A stretch of DNA of 64,000 nt from F1-80-MAGs062 sp046345315 (GTDB lineage: Bacteria; Planctomycetota; Planctomycetia; Planctomycetales; Planctomycetaceae): contig JBKDKA010000157.1 of NCBI GenBank assembly GCA_046345315.1, forward strand, positions 1 to 64,000, in the 5' to 3' direction. Each line of letters starts with the position of its first letter. Position 1 is the stretch's first letter. Made by a program: the position numbers and the translations under genes. The notes beneath the pieces are model-generated. The model saw nothing but the letters and a program-made list of their open reading frames with translations, had not been told where the DNA came from and did not search any database. Below are positions 24,679 through 32,700 of this stretch, piece by piece.

Positions 24679-26685
24679 TCAGAACCTCACAGACTGATAT
24701 TCAGGAGGCACGAGGTCCCATTTCGGACCATAAACATGAACCTGCGTGGTTTCACGACCATCCGGCGTCGTCAGTTTCTGGCCCGCCTGACACCAGGCAA
24801 CGATGCTGCCGTTGAATGAGCTGACTGCAATTCCCCTGGTTTTCAGCTTCTGAGCATAATCGGCACTGCGATATCCAACCGTGCAGTAACAGATTACCGT
24901 TCTGTCCGAATGCTCCCTGATGGTCCGTTCATACTCGTGAGCCGAAATCGCTCCCGGGATCATGGAAACTCCCCGTTCGGCATCGGTTCGTACGTCGACA
25001 AGCACGCAGTTTCCACGCCTCATCAACTCCAGCACTTTCGAGACATCCATCTCGTCTGCCTCTGGGAATGTGCGGCGGTTCAGTTCCATCATCTGTGAAA
25101 GAGTATCGCGATGCCCATCCACATCTGGCAATGGCCGCGCAAGAATCAGGCTGCGAAAAGCGAAGGCGATGGCCACCAGCAGAGCCCCGAACACCAGCGT
25201 CCAGCGAACCAGGAGGGGGCCGCGATTTCGGGCTCCATGAATCCTCGTACAGGATGAATACCACGTTGCCAGTCGCTCAGTGGATACGCCCAGGCAAAAG
25301 CCCGCGATACACATTTGATTGATCAGTGATGTACGCCAAACACCCAGTGTTATCCACCGGCGAGCAGAAGTTCGAATGTGAGATGTTGTGATGCGAATCT
25401 GACCATATTGGCGCAGTCGACGACACAGTTCGAAATCCTCCATGAGCGGCCAGTTCCGGAACCCGCCGATTCGAAAGAAATCGCGTGAACGCAGGAACAG
25501 AGCCTGATCGCCGAAAGGAAGTTGCAGGTATCTCGCTCTGAGATTTGTTCCCCATTCGACACACCGGAGCGCCCAGCCTGGATGGTCAATTCGGAAACGA
25601 AACGCTCCTGCAATCGCTCCACCATTCAGCGTGCGGAGGATTTCCTGAAAATACTCTTCCGGCAGGCGAGTGTCCGCGTGCAGAAAGAGCAGGAACTCGC
25701 CGCGACTCATTGCCGCTCCTGCATTCATCTGACGGCCGCGTCCACGATTCGCCGCGATTCCTCGGCAACCAGATCTTTGCGCGACGTTCAAAGTCCCGTC
25801 TGTGCTGCCACCATCTGCAATGATGACTTCCACGTTCGCGTGGTTCAGGATCGGTTTCAGCGTTTCCTCGATCTGACCGACTTCGTTCAGGGCTGGAATG
25901 ACGACACTCAGAAGTCCCTCACACATGCGGGGCAGGCAGTGTGTGAACTCGTTCTCGTGGCGACGACATAGAACCAGGTTCTCAGGTTCGTCGACATCAC
26001 TGAGCACCGGCAGCAGGCCAACGGACTTCTTCAGTTTCAGCGCGCGATCCTGAGTCTGGCGGAGAACCAATTCCGTTCCCCAGCTGATTTCCTCGAACAG
26101 ACGAATGTCCGGCTGACTCATGCCGATCAGATAGTAACCACCATCGTCGGCGGGGCCGAGCACGACATCATGCGTCTCCAGGAATCGCCAGGCGCGATCG
26201 AGCACCTCATGAGACAAGTCAGGGCAATCGGTGCCAATGACGATGACGGCTTCAGCCTGTTCGTTCAGAGCGGCAGAGATGGCGTTGTGCATTCGCTCGC
26301 CCAGATCCTGCCCCTGCTGTTCCTTCCAGTTGGCAGAATTGTCGCTGCGATACGATTTCACCGAGTCAGGTGTGCCGCCGGTGTAGCGGACTTCCATTTC
26401 AACCCCGGACTGCTGAGCATGCTCCGCGGCGACTCGCAGCGTTCGTTGAAGCAGGGTTGCATGAACGGCCGCAGCACCGTCAGATCCAAGCGCCGGAATG
26501 AGCCGTGTCTTGACTCGCCCCGCCTCAGGAATCCGCGTCATCACGACCAGGCGACGTGAGTATCCGTTGACCTGTCTGGTGTCAGAGTCCGGGGCATTCG
26601 TGTTGGAGATCCTCTGATCCAATCCATTCACTCCCCAGATGACCGGTTCGACGAGATGGTCAGCATCGCCGCCAGCATTCCTCAT
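24679..26685 (-). CDS. Fusion of two glycosyltransferase-like domains (TIGR04282 and TIGR04283 types) and a rhodanese domain
   Basis: The product has 668 residues from ATG 26685, preceded by AAGGTG; a GTG six bases earlier is also possible. Domain 1 (about residues 45-250) is the DUF2064/TIGR04282 type: VVMTRIPEAGRVKTRLIPALG, ADDGGYYLIGM. Domain 2 (about 260-500) is the family 2 glycosyltransferase of the TIGR04283 type: SVVIPALNEVGQIEETL, DGGSTDGTL, HADTRLP, LPFGDQALFLR, LMEDFELCRRLR. A transmembrane-like stretch (TLVFGALLVAIAFAF) leads to a C-terminal rhodanese domain (about 555-645) with active-site Cys in CYCTVGYRS. The two transferase types are often separate neighbours of the radical SAM gene; here they are one polypeptide. 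Confidence 0.85.
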   Translation of the reverse strand: MRNAGGDADHLVEPVIWGVNGLDQRISNTNAPDSDTRQVNGYSRRLVVMTRIPEAGRVKTRLIPALGSDGAAAVHATLLQRTLRVAAEHAQQSGVEMEVRYTGGTPDSVKSYRSDNSANWKEQQGQDLGERMHNAISAALNEQAEAVIVIGTDCPDLSHEVLDRAWRFLETHDVVLGPADDGGYYLIGMSQPDIRLFEEISWGTELVLRQTQDRALKLKKSVGLLPVLSDVDEPENLVLCRRHENEFTHCLPRMCEGLLSVVIPALNEVGQIEETLKPILNHANVEVIIADGGSTDGTLNVAQRSGCRGIAANRGRGRQMNAGAAMSRGEFLLFLHADTRLPEEYFQEILRTLNGGAIAGAFRFRIDHPGWALRCVEWGTNLRARYLQLPFGDQALFLRSRDFFRIGGFRNWPLMEDFELCRRLRQYGQIRITTSHIRTSARRWITLGVWRTSLINQMCIAGFCLGVSTERLATWYSSCTRIHGARNRGPLLVRWTLVFGALLVAIAFAFRSLILARPLPDVDGHRDTLSQMMELNRRTFPEADEMDVSKVLELMRRGNCVLVDVRTDAERGVSMIPGAISAHEYERTIREHSDRTVICYCTVGYRSADYAQKLKTRGIAVSSFNGSIVAWCQAGQKLTTPDGRETTQVHVYGPKWDLVPPEYQSVRF

Positions 26686-26763
26686 GTTCACCTTTGCGAG
26701 CAGAAATGTTGATCCGAAAAGTCAGGCACGCAACCCAAGTATAACTGGATTCCTGCCGGAAAC

Positions 26764-28284
26764 TCATCGACTCCATGCCAGCCACTTCTGAAACATGAAC
26801 TTTACGAAGGGTGTCAGTCTTGAGCGGTTGTATTGATCGCCAAGTTTTCGAATTGCTTCAGCCTGCGTCGGGTAGGGATGAATCGTGCGGCCGATTTTCC
26901 TCAGGCCGAGTCCGTGAGTCATCGCCAGAGTCAGTTCAGAAATCAGATCACCGGCGTGCGGGGCGACGATGGTCGCTCCAACGATCCGGTCGGTTCCTTT
27001 CCGCGTATGGACCCTCACGAACCCCTCTGTTTCACCAGCCAGAATCGCTCGGTCGATGTCAGCGAAGTGCTGGATCCAGGTGTCGACTGCGATTCCCTTT
27101 TCCTTCGCATCCTTCTCAGACAATCCGACGTGGGCGATTTCCGGTGACGTGTAGGTACACCACGGAATTGTCAGCGCACTGGCTTTGGATCGTCCCAGGA
27201 ACAGGGCGTTTTGAATCACGATCCGTGCCATGAAATCGGCGGCGTGTGTGAACCTGAACTTTGAACAGACGTCGCCCGCTGCATAGATACTGGGGTTCGT
27301 GGTCTGCATCCGATCGTTGACGTGGACTCCGGTTCGTGCATCGAACTCAACGCCGACAGCTTCGAGCCCGAGGTTCTGCACATTGGGTGCTCGACCGACA
27401 GAAACGAGCAACTGGTCGACGAGTTCATCGTACTGCTTATCATTCGACTCGACTGAAATACGGATTCCTCCGGCATCGCCGCGAAGCTTCAGGTCTTTAC
27501 CGCAGCACAGCAGTTTCACTCCATCTCGCAAAATGGAATGCCGTACGATTTCTGCCGCATCGCGATCTTCAAGCGGCAGGATGCCCTGCGATTGTTCGAA
27601 GAGCAGTACTTCTGAACCGAGGTCAGCGAACGCCTGAGCCAGCTCGCAGCCGATCGGACCGGCTCCGATAATGCCCATGCGCCGAGGCAGCTCCGTTAAC
27701 GAAAAAACCGATTCGTTTGTCAGATACGGCACCTGATCCAGACCGGGTATCGGTGGTGCAGTAGCGCGAGCTCCGGTCGCAATGACGGCTTTCCTGAAAT
27801 GAAGCGTTTGGTCGCCTACCTGAACGGTGCTGGAACTCGTGAAACGGCCACCACCCAGGTAGACATCGACGCCAAGATCGCGAAACCGAGCTGCCGAGTC
27901 GTTCGGACTGATCTGAGCCCGCAGCCGACGCATGCGTTCCATTACCCGCGAAAAGTCTGCGGCCGTTCCCACTGGAACCTCGATGCCGAAGTCATCGGCC
28001 TTCATGATGGTACGCATGACTCGAGCGCTGCTGATGAGTCCTTTGGAAGGCACGCAGCCGACGTTCAGACAGTCGCCGCCCATGAGTTCGCGTTCGATCA
28101 GAGCGACCTTCGCTCCCAGTCCTACAGCGCCAGCGGCCGTCACCAGTCCAGCTGTACCCGCGCCGATGACGACAAGGTTATAGCGGCCGCTCGGCGTCGG
28201 ATTGATCCAGTTCGGCGGACGAACGTTTGCTTCCAGCTTTTTATTGTGTTCGTCGTTCGGTTGAAGTTGAATCAGTTCTGGCAT
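26764..28284 (-). CDS. FAD-dependent pyridine nucleotide-disulfide oxidoreductase (mercuric reductase-like)
   Basis: The product has 506 residues from ATG 28284. FAD-binding GAGTAGLVTAAGAVGLGAKV is followed by the redox-active pair in GGDCLNVGCVPSK. An NAD(P)H-binding GxGxxG (GIIGAGPIGCELAQAFADLG) lies mid-protein and a C-terminal dimerisation domain with the HPYPT motif follows. This is the lipoamide dehydrogenase/glutathione reductase/mercuric reductase fold. No C-terminal Cys pair of MerA and no N-terminal metal-binding domain are seen, so mercury reduction is not supported. The gene lies between the TVP38-type gene and the glycosyltransferase fusion on the same strand. It may supply reducing power for arsenic or sulfur chemistry in this cluster (inference). 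Confidence 0.87.
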   Translation of the reverse strand: MPELIQLQPNDEHNKKLEANVRPPNWINPTPSGRYNLVVIGAGTAGLVTAAGAVGLGAKVALIERELMGGDCLNVGCVPSKGLISSARVMRTIMKADDFGIEVPVGTAADFSRVMERMRRLRAQISPNDSAARFRDLGVDVYLGGGRFTSSSTVQVGDQTLHFRKAVIATGARATAPPIPGLDQVPYLTNESVFSLTELPRRMGIIGAGPIGCELAQAFADLGSEVLLFEQSQGILPLEDRDAAEIVRHSILRDGVKLLCCGKDLKLRGDAGGIRISVESNDKQYDELVDQLLVSVGRAPNVQNLGLEAVGVEFDARTGVHVNDRMQTTNPSIYAAGDVCSKFRFTHAADFMARIVIQNALFLGRSKASALTIPWCTYTSPEIAHVGLSEKDAKEKGIAVDTWIQHFADIDRAILAGETEGFVRVHTRKGTDRIVGATIVAPHAGDLISELTLAMTHGLGLRKIGRTIHPYPTQAEAIRKLGDQYNRSRLTPFVKFMFQKWLAWSR

Positions 28285-28344
28285 GTGAAGTCCGTATTGT
28301 CTCACAACGAATTCTGTGAATCTACGCGAACTGCGGATAAGGAT

Positions 28345-29172
28345 TCACAGGAGGCCATGTTCGTCGGAATGCGGGCTGGCTGGAATCCCACTTTCTGACG
28401 AAGGTTGCTGCTGGCTGATTTTACCTGCGGTTTCCACGGAAACCGTGGGACGAAATCGTTCCACCATTTTCTTAAGCACCAATGGCACAATCCCAAGCAT
28501 CGCGAACGCCAGGAGCAGCCGTGGTGACAGAACTCCGGTCGCTCCCTTTTCGGTCAGTGTTGTCAGATTCGGCACACTCGACCCGGCGTAGATGTAAACC
28601 GCCGTGCCAGGCAGCATTCCAAGTTGGCTGACCCACCAGTAGGTCCGGGTACGCACCGGAGTCAGGCCCATCACAAGATTAATCACAAAGAACGGCACTG
28701 CAGGAATCAGTCGCAGCATGAACAGATAGAACGCACCCTCGCGTTCCAGGGACTGGTTGAACGTTTCCATGCGTTCGCCGAACCGCTGCTGGATGGAATC
28801 CCGGAGCAGAAATCGGCTGACCAGAAACGCCGTTGTTGCTCCGGCCGTGGAGGCGAAGCTGACCAGCAGCAACCCGCGCCAGAATCCGAAGAACCAGCCG
28901 CAGGTGAGCGTCAGAACTGCCGCACCGGGCAAGGAGAGGCCTGTGACGGCAACGTAGATAAGGAACGCCGCGCCGTACACGAGGGCCGGGGAATCCTGTT
29001 GCCAGACGCGCAACTGAGCCTCCTGAGCCGCCAGATACTGGAGATTGAGCCTGTCACTGAAATGACGGTACCCCATAAATGCAACAATGGTGACGACCGA
29101 CACCATCAGGAGTTTCTTCCAGAAGGTGATTGGCGAGTTGCTGATAGCGGGCTGAGAATCCATTGATCGCAT
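28345..29172 (-). CDS. TVP38/TMEM64 (DedA-like, SNARE-associated) membrane protein
   Basis: The product has 275 residues with five to six predicted helices. The domain (about residues 70-190) includes GAAFLIYVAVTGLSLPGAAV, LTLTCGWFFGFWRGLLLVS, and ASTAGATTAFLVSRFLLRD, then FYLFMLRLIPAVPFFVINLV: the F/Y-hx-RhhPhhPF pattern typical of this family. Members are thought to be lipid scramblases or transporters. The gene sits between the radical SAM gene and the flavin oxidoreductase and is probably co-transcribed. Its 5' end (cat at 29170-29172) overlaps the dispersed element copy B, whose first bases are the start of this gene. Confidence 0.85.
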   Translation of the reverse strand: MRSMDSQPAISNSPITFWKKLLMVSVVTIVAFMGYRHFSDRLNLQYLAAQEAQLRVWQQDSPALVYGAAFLIYVAVTGLSLPGAAVLTLTCGWFFGFWRGLLLVSFASTAGATTAFLVSRFLLRDSIQQRFGERMETFNQSLEREGAFYLFMLRLIPAVPFFVINLVMGLTPVRTRTYWWVSQLGMLPGTAVYIYAGSSVPNLTTLTEKGATGVLSPRLLLAFAMLGIVPLVLKKMVERFRPTVSVETAGKISQQQPSSESGIPASPHSDEHGLL

Positions 29173-29263
29173 TTCAAAACCGAGGCAGGCACACCTGCTG
29201 TTGCATAATCTGCTGAAAACTATCGCGTTCGTCAGGAGCCAGTCCCGGTTTTGAAACCATCTG
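29167..29263 (+). repeat. 97-nt dispersed intergenic element, copy B
   Basis: This copy aligns without gaps with 1051-1147 (73 of 97 bases by eye). The outer inverted repeat is longer here: TTTCAAAACCG (29172-29182) pairs with CGGTTTTGAAA (29246-29256), 11 bp. It fills the gap between the end of arsS (29275) and the start of the TVP38-type gene, and its left end includes the ATG region of the latter. In this location the element reads opposite to the operon. Confidence 0.6.
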
Positions 29264-29274
29264 CAGGGTGTCCG

Positions 29275-30324
29275 TCAGCTGAGGCTCCCCGAGCAACTGG
29301 AACCAGCTCCGGCGGTGCAGCCATAACAATGTTTACCCGTGACAATCGAACGACGCTGCAGCTCATCCAGGGATTGATCATCCACGTTGAGAATGCTCGT
29401 CACTCCATAGCTGGCGACCCTCAGATCAAGCATCTGGTTGAAGTCGCAGTCGAACAGATTGCCCTGCCAGTCGACAGATAACATTGAACGGCACATCAGA
29501 CCGTTGATCGTCGAAGGATTGAACGCTTCGACGAGTTTTCGCATATATGCTTCGTATTTGTCGTTCTTCAGCAGGTCTGCAAGAAACCTGCTGATCGGCA
29601 TGTTCGTGATCGTGAACAGTTGCGTGAATTCAATTCCGTAACGGTTGCGCATTTCGTGACGATAGTCTTCTTCGAGTTTCTGCTGAGAAGGAGGCAGTGA
29701 GTAGCCGGTTGGGTTGTAGACGAGTGTTAATCGGAGTTGTGAACCAGTGGCTGCATATCCCAGTGCATTCAGTTTTCGCAAGGCTTGAAGTGAGCGTAGA
29801 AAGACTCCATCACCTCGTTGCCTGTCGACGTTGGCTTCCAGGTAGCACGGCAAGGATGCAACGATCTCGACCTGCTGTTCGGCGAGGAACTCCGGCAGAT
29901 CAGTGAAGCCCGGTGCGACCAGTATGGTCAGGTTACAGCGATCGATCACTCGACAACCGAGAGCTCGCGCACCGATGACGAGTCTCCGAAACTGGGGGTT
30001 CATCTCGGGAGCGCCTCCCGTGATGTCCAGTGTAGAGAGTTTTGCCCGTTGCAGCAGCCTCAGACAAGCGTCTGCGACTTCCGCAGACATGCTCTCCCGG
30101 CGATCCGGCCCTGCATCGACGTGACAGTGCGTGCAGGTCTGGTTACAGACTTTTCCGAGATTCACCTGCAGCACATCAATCCCCTTCGCCTGTAACCTTT
30201 CACATCCCGAGCGGGAAAGAAGGCTTTGGAAATCCGGAGTCTGCAGGTCAGCCTCCAGCGTCGCGACTTGTTCCTTTGGATCGGCGAGGCGATCGCCTGT
30301 TCGAAGAAGCGTGAGTTCAGCCAT
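29275..30324 (-). CDS. arsS: Arsenosugar biosynthesis-type radical SAM protein (ArsS family)
   Basis: The product has 349 residues. The radical SAM iron-sulfur motif is complete, CNQTCTHCH with Cys60, Cys64 and Cys67, followed by DITGGAPEMNP. A further Cys cluster lies in the C-terminal part (CRSM...DCDFN, then CYGCTAGAGSSCSG), as expected for extra cluster binding. The N-terminus (RSGCERLQAKGIDVLQVNLGK) matches the ArsS family (TIGR04167 type). ArsS transfers a 5'-deoxyadenosyl group to dimethylarsinous acid, the step committing to arsenosugars. GAGGAAC precedes the ATG. The ArsM-like gene is upstream on the same strand, as in known arsM-arsS pairs. The family call rests on motifs I recognise, not a search. 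Confidence 0.85.
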   Translation of the reverse strand: MAELTLLRTGDRLADPKEQVATLEADLQTPDFQSLLSRSGCERLQAKGIDVLQVNLGKVCNQTCTHCHVDAGPDRRESMSAEVADACLRLLQRAKLSTLDITGGAPEMNPQFRRLVIGARALGCRVIDRCNLTILVAPGFTDLPEFLAEQQVEIVASLPCYLEANVDRQRGDGVFLRSLQALRKLNALGYAATGSQLRLTLVYNPTGYSLPPSQQKLEEDYRHEMRNRYGIEFTQLFTITNMPISRFLADLLKNDKYEAYMRKLVEAFNPSTINGLMCRSMLSVDWQGNLFDCDFNQMLDLRVASYGVTSILNVDDQSLDELQRRSIVTGKHCYGCTAGAGSSCSGSLS

Positions 30325-30461
30325 CGGTTCCTCGTTTCGAGAGCAGGCTTTTGGATTGAAAACGCGGCGGCCGTCGCCGGGCGGCGGTCTTTATCTGGAT
30401 CATCCAGAGTATCCTGATCAGTCACACTCTGGCGAGCGTTGCTTTGGTCTACTATCGGAAT

Positions 30462-31640
30462 TCAATGACAGACTCCTTCAGGATCGCAACATGGTCCGAT
30501 GGATTCTGTGGTCGCGGCGTAGGCTGATCCTTTGGTCTCCTTTGGAGAACGGATTCTGCTGCGATGGCAATCGAACGGAACCGCTTCCGAAAGCGGAATC
30601 GCTTCACGCGGCTCGATGCCATCGAACTGACCGGAGTACGGTGCCTTCTGCAGCAGATGGAAAGTTTTGTCACATGTCGCCGTGCGAACGCCCCGATGGT
30701 AAACATGACCGTCGTCGTCTTCTACCTTTTTGAACGGTCCGCGATAGACAACGGCCTGATTACGCTCGAGGCACGGCCCCTGTTTCCCCTTATACGCAAC
30801 AACGGTGATCGAGCGGAATTCGATTCCCTCGACCGTGCGCCACGGTTCGGCCTGCCGTTTGGCAATTTCGATCCCATGGAAACCAGCCTCTTCGAACGCC
30901 TTCAGGAACAGATCCTCGCGGAAGGCGCCTGAGATGCACCCCGACCACAGTTCCGGATTTGTCCTCATGTCCTGCGGTACGTCTTCGTCCGATACGATAT
31001 CACTGATTGCTGCTCGACCGCCATTCTTCAGGATACGGAAGATCTCGGCGAAAAGCTGATGTCGATCCTGCTGCCGCACAAGATTCAGCACGCAGTTGGA
31101 CACCACGCAGTCGACGGAACTATCCGAGATCATCGGATGGTCCCGACGCAGACGCTCTTCGAGGTTGCGAAGCGTAAGCCATCCTGCCGGATCAGACACC
31201 GGATGCGTCGCCAGTTCCTGCCCGAGCCGATCAAGATCGAGCTGCAGGTCCTGGATCATGCCATATCGAAAGTCGATGTTGTCATGTCCGATCCGATCCG
31301 CAACAGTTTTCTGGAATCTTCTGGCCAGCCCCAGCATTTCCTGATTGCAGTCCACACCAATCACACGACCGTGTCTGCCAACCACCTGCGAGAGAATATA
31401 ACAGAGTTTGCCGCCACCGGAGCCAAGGTCGACGACCGTTTCTCCTTCACTCACGAATCGTGTCGGGTCACCGCAACCGTAGTCGCGCTCAATGATTTCC
31501 TGAGGAATCACAGACAGAAAGTCGACAGCGTATTCCACCGGGCAGCACAGGGCATCCTCGCGAGCGTTCGCGGCGGCGGCATAGCGATTGTAGACCGAAT
31601 CTTCGGTAGTACTTGTTTCTGATGCTTCTGACCGGAGCAT
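30462..31640 (-). CDS. ArsM-like arsenite methyltransferase with C-terminal extension
   Basis: From ATG 31640 (CAGGA upstream) the product has 392 residues; the open frame begins at a TTG at 31706. The SAM-binding motif DLGSGGG (71-77) and IGVD follow. The ArsM Cys pattern is present: CC at 32-33, GCGD (Cys56), SNC (Cys183) and SGCISGA (Cys235), the As(III)-binding positions of this family. A C-terminal extension of about 100 residues ends in CCDPEGVCH and may bind arsenic or metal. ArsM methylates arsenite to mono- and dimethyl products, the substrate for ArsS. The gene heads the cluster on the - strand; 137 bases separate it from arsS. Confidence 0.8.
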   Translation of the reverse strand: MLRSEASETSTTEDSVYNRYAAAANAREDALCCPVEYAVDFLSVIPQEIIERDYGCGDPTRFVSEGETVVDLGSGGGKLCYILSQVVGRHGRVIGVDCNQEMLGLARRFQKTVADRIGHDNIDFRYGMIQDLQLDLDRLGQELATHPVSDPAGWLTLRNLEERLRRDHPMISDSSVDCVVSNCVLNLVRQQDRHQLFAEIFRILKNGGRAAISDIVSDEDVPQDMRTNPELWSGCISGAFREDLFLKAFEEAGFHGIEIAKRQAEPWRTVEGIEFRSITVVAYKGKQGPCLERNQAVVYRGPFKKVEDDDGHVYHRGVRTATCDKTFHLLQKAPYSGQFDGIEPREAIPLSEAVPFDCHRSRIRSPKETKGSAYAATTESIGPCCDPEGVCH

Positions 31641-31888
31641 AGTGACTGATCCTGCAGGGATTTGAGAATTCTCACAACTGCTGTTGTCTTCTGTCGACCG
31701 TTTCAACGGCCATCAGACGACCCGAACCGTCAGACTACCCGAAGAAGAGTCTGTCAGTCTGTGAACCGGACCACATATCGAGAAAAAAGAGATTCTGCCG
31801 TCAGCAAATGCAATCAGAGGCTGTGTTCATTGGGGGCCACGACTTCGAGGGGGCTATGACATTCAGGAAGAAGTGTTCCCCCGAAGAC
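31641..31888. other. Intergenic region upstream of the ArsM-like gene
   Basis: About 250 bases without a supported gene. The promoter of the arsenosugar-type cluster should lie here; I see no clear -10/-35 pair and no obvious regulator-binding palindrome. Confidence 0.3.
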
Positions 31889-32209
31889 TTATTCCGAGCC
31901 GTTCGGCATCATGGAACAGGATAGTGTAGCCAGAACCGCAGATAGTAGGCGATCAGCAGTATGGAATCGTCGAAAGCCTTCTGATCGCTTTTCATTCTGG
32001 GGAATCGAAGAGTCAGTCTTCGTCGACATTTTTTTCAGCAGCGAGTCCCAGCCTGAGTGATCGAGTTTGCCGACAGGAATTCGATTCGCCGCCGCCACGA
32101 CTCTCCCCAGGGTAATTCGGTGGTCTGCAAGGCAGACTGCCCCAGCCGAGAGCACTGCAATAAGTGCCAGGCAGGCCAGGATGATTGCAAATGTTTTGTT
32201 CATTCCCAT
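31889..32209 (-). pseudogene. Decayed DUF547-like exported protein
   Basis: The 106-residue frame starts with a signal peptide (TFAIILACLALIAVLSAGAVCLA) and then IPVGKLDHSGWDSLLKK, which is the start of a DUF547-type domain. After the seven-A tract at 32029-32035 the frame turns to unrelated residues. In another frame the expected next residues NVDED appear, followed at once by a TGA. So one indel in the A tract and at least one stop separate the parts, and no later DUF547 sequence is evident. Most likely a pseudogene; a sequencing error in the homopolymer is possible for the first defect only. Confidence 0.45.
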
Positions 32210-32700
32210 TGCTTTCCCAGCGAAGATTCGAACGCCGAGCGTTATCGCAGAAACTCTCTCTCGTGGTCATGATCTTCCATGGCCATAACATGGAGATATT
32301 CGGGATTCATGTCTGTGAGCACGCTCACACTCGATCATTGAGCAGAAAAAAAAGTGAACGGCCATCTGAGCTATCGACCATCGGGATTCCGACCTGCATG
32401 ATGTATGATGATTGCACCTGTTCATGATTTGAGGATGTTTGATGGACCACTGATCACTGAGATTCTGAATCGGTGGTGACAGCGCTGTGTTGTCTGTGAC
32501 TGCAGGTAGAACACACGGCGCTGGATAAAACAGTGGTGTCAGAACTGCCATGATGCGAAAATGTGTTGTTCCGAGACAGAATCGAGCGATCCGGAGTCGC
32601 TGGAATACCGGGGTCCGGAATTGCTTTGAATGATAGTAATCCATACCCTGTTTTCGTTCTGATGAATTCCTGCACCACGCAGGTCGTCCTGCAGTCTTGG
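32210..32700. other. Intergenic region upstream of the DUF1549/1553 gene
   Basis: Nearly 500 bases without a supported gene. Several short frames exist on both strands without ribosome sites. An A8 tract (about 32344-32351) lies in the middle. The frame of the next gene is open from 32563, but the first part lacks protein-like composition, and the signal peptide starts only at 32701. Confidence 0.35.

Noticed and set aside
24322..24819. 165-codon + strand frame
   Set aside because: Antisense to the fatty acid hydroxylase and the glycosyltransferase fusion; a composition shadow.
26764..28284. Mercuric reductase call for the flavin disulfide oxidoreductase
   Set aside because: No metal-binding N-terminal domain and no C-terminal Cys pair; only the fold is supported.
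30131..30733. 200-codon + strand frame
   Set aside because: Antisense to arsS and the ArsM-like gene, both with clear motifs.
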